This document shows, piece by piece, positions 58,299 to 64,000 of a stretch of 64,000 nucleotides of DNA. The stretch comes from Rhizoctonia solani (lineage: Eukaryota > Basidiomycota > Agaricomycetes > Cantharellales > Ceratobasidiaceae). The notes under the pieces were generated by a model. It saw only the letters and a program-made list of their open reading frames with translations. It was not told the DNA's origin and did no database searches. Both the position numbers and the translations under genes were made by a program. Each line of letters begins with the position of its first letter. Position 1 is the first letter of the stretch. The stretch is from NCBI RefSeq assembly GCF_016906535.1, contig NC_057378.1, forward strand, positions 248,001-312,000, in the 5' to 3' direction.

Positions 58299-58859
58299 AG
58301 TGTCAATGTAGATCTGAAATGACCTTATAAATGAGATTTATCACGAACTCTCGCTAGATCCAATTGCTGACAGTAACTTCGAGGAATACCAAGCACTTAT
58401 TATCAATTACTACGATTTTCATCTGGTTCAAACAAGGGTAATTTTCAGTGCCACTTTGTGTAATCCTCCCGTCCGGTTTGGGGCTTCTTACCCTATGAGC
58501 TCCTAATCCGACGAATATCACTCTGAAGCACACGCTATTCAAAGTGACTGTCAACCGCGACGCTTGAGAAATTACTTAGCCAAGTTAATTGACCTGGGCT
58601 TGAATGCGCACTATATCCCTAAATAACATCAACTTTACCTCATTTATGAAAGCACTAGGGCGTACTCGTGCCAGTGACTGTGATAGTCATTATCCTCTGT
58701 AAGCCATGCTGGGTAATCGTGAGCGATGGATATAATCCAATTTTGGGAGCAATTAATGAGCGATTATTACATGTAAAGTTCACACACTTGAGCGCCAACA
58801 ACATGTGTAGATTATGCAGAATGCTAAATGTGCCCATGACACTTATGTTCAGCAAATAG
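58299..58859. other. Intergenic left of the solo LTR
   Basis: AT-rich; nothing recognised. Ends with the target-site copy AATAG (58855-58859). Confidence 0.5.
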
Positions 58860-59082
58860 TGTAGAAAAATGTAGAATGTAATAGAATGAAGTAGAATGTT
58901 CTGTAATCGAGTCAAGTGGGTGACTCACCCAGTGTATGCGCAGTACGCGTGAGTCATATCTGTAAAGTATAAAAGGGCCTTATTCAAGCCCCGAATACTC
59001 ATATCATCCTACTCTTGTATTTACTCAGTCATTACTTGTATTATAATCTACTTTTACACGAAATCGAATTCGTATTTCTACA
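58860..59082 (+). mobile_element. Solo LTR (223 bp) with 5-bp target-site duplication
   Basis: The element begins TGTAGAAA and ends TTTCTACA, a perfect 8-bp inverted terminal repeat with the TG...CA ends of LTRs. It is flanked by AATAG on both sides (58855-58859 and 59083-59087), a 5-bp target duplication typical of Copia/Gypsy integrases. TATAAAA at 58968-58974 gives a plus-strand promoter (U3-R-U5 to the right). There is no internal retrotransposon sequence, so it is a recombination-derived solo LTR. It ends 48 bp before the ATG of the F-box-like gene and reads toward it. The perfect TSD suggests fairly recent insertion. Confidence 0.88.
58968..58974 (+). promoter_or_regulatory. LTR TATA box facing the F-box gene
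   Basis: TATAAAA within the solo LTR, about 160 bp upstream of the ATG at 59131. It could supply the transcription start of the downstream gene. Confidence 0.55.
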
Positions 59083-59130
59083 AATAGTACATCAGCCTCA
59101 ACTTTTCACGACTGCCTTGAACTTATCGTA

Positions 59131-60909
59131 ATGTGTGAACCCAATTCAACATCAACCGAGGCGAGCTTGATCAAATATATGCATTAAGCCGGGCTCACGA
59201 TTATCTGAATGTAAGTATCCGGCCATAAGTCGATGGGAAGAAGCGAAAACCTCTCTGGAGACCGCAGTTAAAAACTATATGCACCTTACCAAGTCCCTCG
59301 AAACACACCCCATACTTGATTGTACCCCAGCCAATGTGGAAGAGCGCATATTCAATGTGCTCGAGTCATTCCGCACGGTCCTAGACCCACAGTTTGCTCA
59401 AACTCACCTGGCTCTGGCTCGCATACGAAACAGGATATCCTCACCTATATTTCGCCTTCTTGAAGACGTTCTTTCTGAAATCTTCATGAATGTCATTTTT
59501 TCTTTTCTATCCACCGATCTAATTGTAATTTGGATCTGGAGGGTGATGCTATTTCACCTATGAAGAATAGCGTCGCCAGTATCTACCGCGCATCGCATAA
59601 GCTCCGTAGTGTCTGCTCTGTATGGAAGAACGTGGTAACCTCTCGGGGAGTGTTTTGGAATATTATTCCCCTTTTCGAATCTCAAACCCGCTTCATTCGA
59701 TTTAAACAGGCTATGGGCCTCAGCCTCAGTCGTGCTGGAACCGGGAATTACTTTGCCGCAAGCTTAAATCTCCATAAAAATGTGGTAGATCGCGCTCTTT
59801 TGAAAAAACATGCTCCTCGGTTGCGCACGTTTAATATTCTTGCTCGATTTTCTTACTCTTTTCCCAGTATTATAGAAACATCTTGGCCTCGAGCTCAATC
59901 AGGTCACTGGCTTTTTCCCAGCTATCCGCTTGTTTAATCCATAACAGACTTCGCTTACCAAAAGATCCATCGGTGATCTGTGCCTTCTCTCCGGACTCTC
60001 CCCAGGGGAGCTTGTTCCGAAAACTTGTCGAAAGCCTCTCTGTAATGAGGCTTAGCAATGTTGATATTGATTGGCGCGGCATCACTTTCTCCCAACGGCT
60101 TACTGAACTCCACCTTGAGGGAGTACTATGCTATGAGTCTACATTATTTCACATTTTCGAAGCAACCAATTTACTCAGCTTGAAACTTATTTCGATTGAA
60201 ACGGTTCCCGAGGACCCAGAGTTCATTACAAGCGAGGGAATCAACTAGTCGATATCAGTGCCAAATCTTCAATTTCTTCTACTTCAGGACCTCCATTTCC
60301 GCACACTGAAACTCATACTACTATCTATCACATTCCGCTCACACAAACGAAGCCTTTTTATCTCATGGAAATGTCAGAACTCCGAAAACGATCTGGCAGG
60401 TCACTGCTTCAACGATTTATACGAACTACTTGGGTCTGTTCACGTGAACACCTGTCTAATTGATGGGCACGAACATGGAACCTGGATGCCAATGCCATTA
60501 TTGAAGAGATTGATCGAGTCTATGCCCACTCTAAATACTCTATATATCAATGGCTGGACGATTAATGAAAGATTTTATGAGACTTTAACTCAGCACTATG
60601 AGTATCAATCGATTTCTCGTGCCCCTTCATTTCCCCTCCTTAAAAACCTCCACTTAACCAGAGCGAAGATCTTCGATCGGGAAGGACTGAAGAATATAGT
60701 GGCTAGTCACACGGGTTCACTTCAGCGAATGGTACTTGGTGGCCAGTTGAGCTCGGCAGGGAATGGAGTTACCTGCGAATCGCGTCACCTTAAAGGGGGG
60801 GGGGGACTCCCTGGTCAACTGGATCTCCTCCACTACACCGATCTTTGAGCTCGTCGGTGCGAGCTATACCCCAATAGAGTTTGAAGAACATTTGTGGAAA
60901 CTATGGTGA
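59131..60909 (+). pseudogene. F-box-like / LRR-like protein, frame-broken
   Basis: ATG 59131 is followed by coding text with a frame slip near 59165: ELDQIYALSRAHDYLN, then SRWEEAKTSLETAVKNY. The F-box-like region reads SPIFRLLEDVLSEIFMNVIF and HKLRSVCSVWKNVVTSRGVF, resembling the INDLPDEVLLEIF...VCRRWR pattern of basidiomycete F-box proteins. LRR-like sequence follows (LTELHLEGVLCYES, LPNLQFLLLQDL-like, MPTLNTLYINGW, LLKNLHLTRAKIF). The end is DSLVNWISSTTPIF... stop at 60907-60909. Breaks lie near 59160, 59220, 59530, 59880 and at a G run at 60795-60805; an in-frame TAG lies at 60246-60248. Some may be sequence errors, but the TAG is not a simple missing base, so decay is likely. F-box proteins act as SCF ubiquitin-ligase adaptors; substrate unknown. 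Confidence 0.6.
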
Positions 60910-62001
60910 TCACCCTCGAGTTCCTTGGGTGGTCAGATTCTAGGCCCGTCACTATCTTGTAATTACCGCTGGTCTCAGTGCTGGTTGACAGCTTATCTAC
61001 TTAGATTTAAGTTACAGGCTATTGATAACCCAATTTATTTACATTGTATGCGCTTGTCAGGGCAGAAACTATGAAATAGCCATTCCAGAATAAGACGTGA
61101 TGCAGATAGGATATTCAACCGCATGGCCTTAGGGATTATCCTCTATAGCGTGCCATGGTTTAAAACAATCAAGATTTACAATACAATGTAAGCCTGGCAC
61201 GCATTGCGCTGTCCATTGCATAATTTTGGATATCTTCATCTTTGTGATCTCGAGGACTGTGATTGGCTCCAGAACCTGTGGCGTGGCCCAACTGGGCTGT
61301 GTCAATTATATCACTGCATATTTCTCAGACACGTGGAAGAGCGTGAAATGTAGCAAAATTTCGAGCATGACATAGGGTCTGAACCGTGCGGCTCTTGATT
61401 TGATCGCTCTTCTGCTCTTGGCGCTAAAGCGATTGTCGCTTCCTATTTTCTCCAACACGTCATACCCACCGTTGTTATCATGATACGGTTCACGGCCCCG
61501 TGTAATTACTGACGGATGACGTGGTACGAGGGCAGGTTATACGGCCTCTCCCTCTACACTCGGGAGGAAAACCAGTAACGTAGGGTAGAGTATGCAGATA
61601 ATTATACGATGGATGGTTGTCCCCTGATATTATGTGATACAACTATGCGGATGCAGGATAACATGAGATCCGGTACTCGTTCATTGACTTCAGCGCAGAC
61701 GCGCAATATGCTTACAAATACTCCCTGATTTAGAATCATATAGGAGTAGCCGGGATACCCCTTCAAGCGGTTTCATGCCTGCCAAAGCGACATAGCGCTT
61801 GTGGGAATGAAGAGCGCATAGATCGGGTCGTGCTCTTCACACATACAACGAATCTCAACTTATGGGCGAATTATTACAATACAGGCGTCAAGTACCCCGA
61901 GGGAAATTTGTATAAAAGACCCAATGAACCAGAGCGGTACCGTAGCACAAGTTTCCTACCTTTCCAGTGTATTTCAGCTTGACAAACTTTCGTACTTCGC
62001 T
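60910..62001. other. Intergenic with terpene synthase promoter
   Basis: No gene recognised in about 1 kb. The right end holds the TATA box at 61911-61918. Confidence 0.5.
61911..61918 (+). promoter_or_regulatory. TATA box of the terpene synthase gene
   Basis: TATAAAAG lies 91 bp upstream of the chosen ATG at 62002, the same spacing as in the DUF1857 genes. It argues against the earlier Met at 61924, which is only 13 bp away. Confidence 0.6.
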
Positions 62002-63424
62002 ATGTCTCAATTGCCCACTCCCCAACTCATCAAATCAGCTACTTTGCCCTCTCAAATTTATTTGCCTAATGTGTTGGAATACACTAGTCGGGTCTTCGGC
62101 CTCAAAACGAACCCCCATCATCGCGAGGCTGAGGCTGAGTCTTACGAGTGGTTTGCTACTTTTGGTATGTATTCGTGTGTCGGTGTCTTTTCCGGTCTGA
62201 TGTCAGTATTGCAGGCATCCATAATGAGACTAAACTCCAGAAGTTCTTCGAAGCCGGCTTCGGTCATATGACTGCGCTTTGTTATCCTGAATGCGACTTT
62301 GCTCACCTCCGCGTTACCATGGACTTTGTCCTTTGGTTGTTCTCTGTAAGCCGATGGGATTAACCTTCACTCTGAACCGGCTAACATTGTATTCAGTTTG
62401 ACGATTTGACTGATGCTGGAGGACTGGATAGTGTACAGGGAATGAAGCGTGCCGTTGATGTCACTATGAAGGTCCTTCGTGATCCCACCTCTCCACCACC
62501 AAAATTCAAGGTTGCGGCAATGCTCCATAGGTAATAACTAAACATAGAAAGTTTGGGTGCTTAAAAGCTAAATACACGGTGCATACAGCTACTTTAACCG
62601 CATGCGTGAAGATGGGAGCGAAGCGACAATTCGACACTTTATTGACGCAGTAGACTTCTACACCAAGGCCGTCTATCAGCAGAAGGTTAATCGTTCAGAT
62701 GATAGAACGCCTAGCATCGATGAGTACATCCAGCTTCGCCGAGACACTTCGGCAATGAAGATTGCATGGGGTGAGATTGATTCCAGTCAACGGAAAGGTG
62801 TATGTTCTTAACCGACATTGTGTTCATAGCTGTGCTTGAGTACTCCCTCTGCATGGACCTACCTGATGAGGTTGTCAACCACCCAGTTGTGAAAGAGCTT
62901 GCGGATGCTGGAAATGACATCCTGACTTGGGCTAACGACATCTACTCTTTCCCAGTGAGTGGTCAATTTATACCACAGCAATATGAAGTACAGACAATTG
63001 ATCGTTGCTGTGCAGATTGAGTTTGCTCGGGGGGATACACACAACTTTGTATGCGTGGCTATGGAGCACAAAAAGCTCGACCTCAATGGTGCAATAGAGT
63101 TTGTGAATAAACTTACACGACAACGTCTTGACGACTATGTCGCTGCCAAAGCACAACTGCCTTCCTTCGGGCCTGGACTGGACGAACAAGTTGCTCAATA
63201 CCTCAAAGGTATTGAGTATTGTGTTCAAGGCTTCATCGAGTGGACCTTTTTGACCCCTCGTAAGTTGAAGTCAAATTTCCTATCGTTCTGTGCTCGGAAT
63301 TCTCTGACATTTATACCTTTGTTAAGGCTACTTTGGCAACGAAGCTCTCCAGGTTAAGGAGACTGGTGTGGTAAATTTAATGGCCCCGATCACACTAGAG
63401 GCTCATGTGGTGGTCGAAGCTTGA
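62002..63424 (+). CDS. Class I sesquiterpene synthase-like protein
   Basis: Start at 62002 (MSQLPTPQLIKSATLPSQIY), stop at 63424; seven or so exons give about 350 residues, the normal size for a fungal sesquiterpene cyclase. The first metal motif is DDLTD (in VLWLFSFDDLTDAGG, near 62400). The second is the NSE triad in NDIYSFPIE, joined across an intron at 62952-63018. The C-terminal Arg-Tyr pair RYFGNEAL is also joined across an intron. LPNVLEYTSRVFG and the WANDIYSF context match basidiomycete Cop-like enzymes. It should ionise farnesyl diphosphate with three Mg ions in the cytosol; the product cannot be predicted. No P450 or other tailoring gene is seen within the window. The frame is intact. 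Confidence 0.9.
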
Positions 63425-64000
63425 TCGATCGGTTATGAGTGGGCAATAGATTCTGCTATCAAGAACGTGTATCATTTATGCTACGATGTATGCTCAATAC
63501 CATGCTTTCCCTGGGTTCATCAAAGTGTCGATAAATCACTCGGCCGGTGATTGGTTCCCTGACGCTCAATCTAAGAGATCATAACAGATTCCATCTAATA
63601 CAGCCAAGTCTAACCAAACCACGACGACAAACTTCAACAAAGGGCTAGTGAAACTCAGTCCTTGTACATAATATGAGAGTGACCAGTATTGTTTAGAATC
63701 GTAACATTCGTGCTTCTAGCCTTTCACTACTGTTGCTTCAATCAGGTAAAATATAATAGCCGTCGTGAAGGGTGGAGCTGATGTACATGTATTCGTTAAA
63801 GCTTTTCATTGTGTATGAGCTGCTGGATGGACTACGGTCTTGTTGGCGGGTTGAAGGTAAACCAGCTTAGTCAGAATCATACTCCCCGAGTTATAAGCTC
63901 AGATTGGCATAGCTTCACTCTGGGGAAGCGCGTTTAACGTGACAAAGTCATTTCCTAGGTACGATTACAATGAACTGTTGTCAGATGGCATAAGGGTCAC
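63425..64000. other. 3' flank of the terpene synthase, nothing recognised
   Basis: AT-rich sequence to the window end with no gene, RNA or repeat recognised. Confidence 0.5.

Overview
The window looks like nuclear DNA of a basidiomycete fungus, most likely an agaricomycete close to Rhizoctonia/Ceratobasidiaceae. The genes are cut by many 45-65 bp GT-AG introns. Gene content fits: a NACHT-WD40 receptor, an HSPA12-type Hsp70, a Cop-like terpene synthase, AtaL/DUF1857 proteins and a secreted S9-like hydrolase. The species is inferred from family content only.

Left part (1-19.8 kb): a segment of about 4.5 kb occurs twice, at 1-4536 and 15185-19698. Each copy carries an S9-type alpha/beta hydrolase on the minus strand, a shared intergenic region, and a Costars (ABRACL-like) gene on the plus strand. 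The right-hand copy holds a complete three-exon Costars gene. The left-hand copy stops inside Costars intron 2. Both hydrolase copies are broken, by different lesions. Between the copies lie a NACHT-WD40 (NLR-like) gene and an unrecognised low-complexity protein gene.

Middle part (20-45.5 kb): an ENPP-type nucleotide pyrophosphatase/phosphodiesterase; two tail-to-tail DUF1857 paralogs with identical exon lengths; a coiled-coil protein; an HSPA12-like ATPase; a low-complexity protein with a possible RNase H1 N-terminal-like domain; a zinc-less MDR oxidoreductase; an aquaglyceroporin; and a protein with seven CCCH zinc fingers.

Right part (45.5-64 kb): two tandem four-TM membrane proteins of unknown function; prefoldin subunit 5 and valyl-tRNA synthetase divergent from a 99-bp promoter; a solo LTR with a perfect 5-bp target-site duplication just upstream of an F-box-like gene; and a class I terpene synthase.

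Warning for readers: single-base frame breaks recur in unique sequence, including three in the essential valyl-tRNA synthetase. In most cases adding one base to a short run would reopen the conserved frame. The underlying assembly therefore probably contains deletion errors, and a broken frame alone should not be read as a pseudogene here. The Hsp70-like, DUF1857, Costars, prefoldin, four-TM and terpene synthase genes read cleanly.
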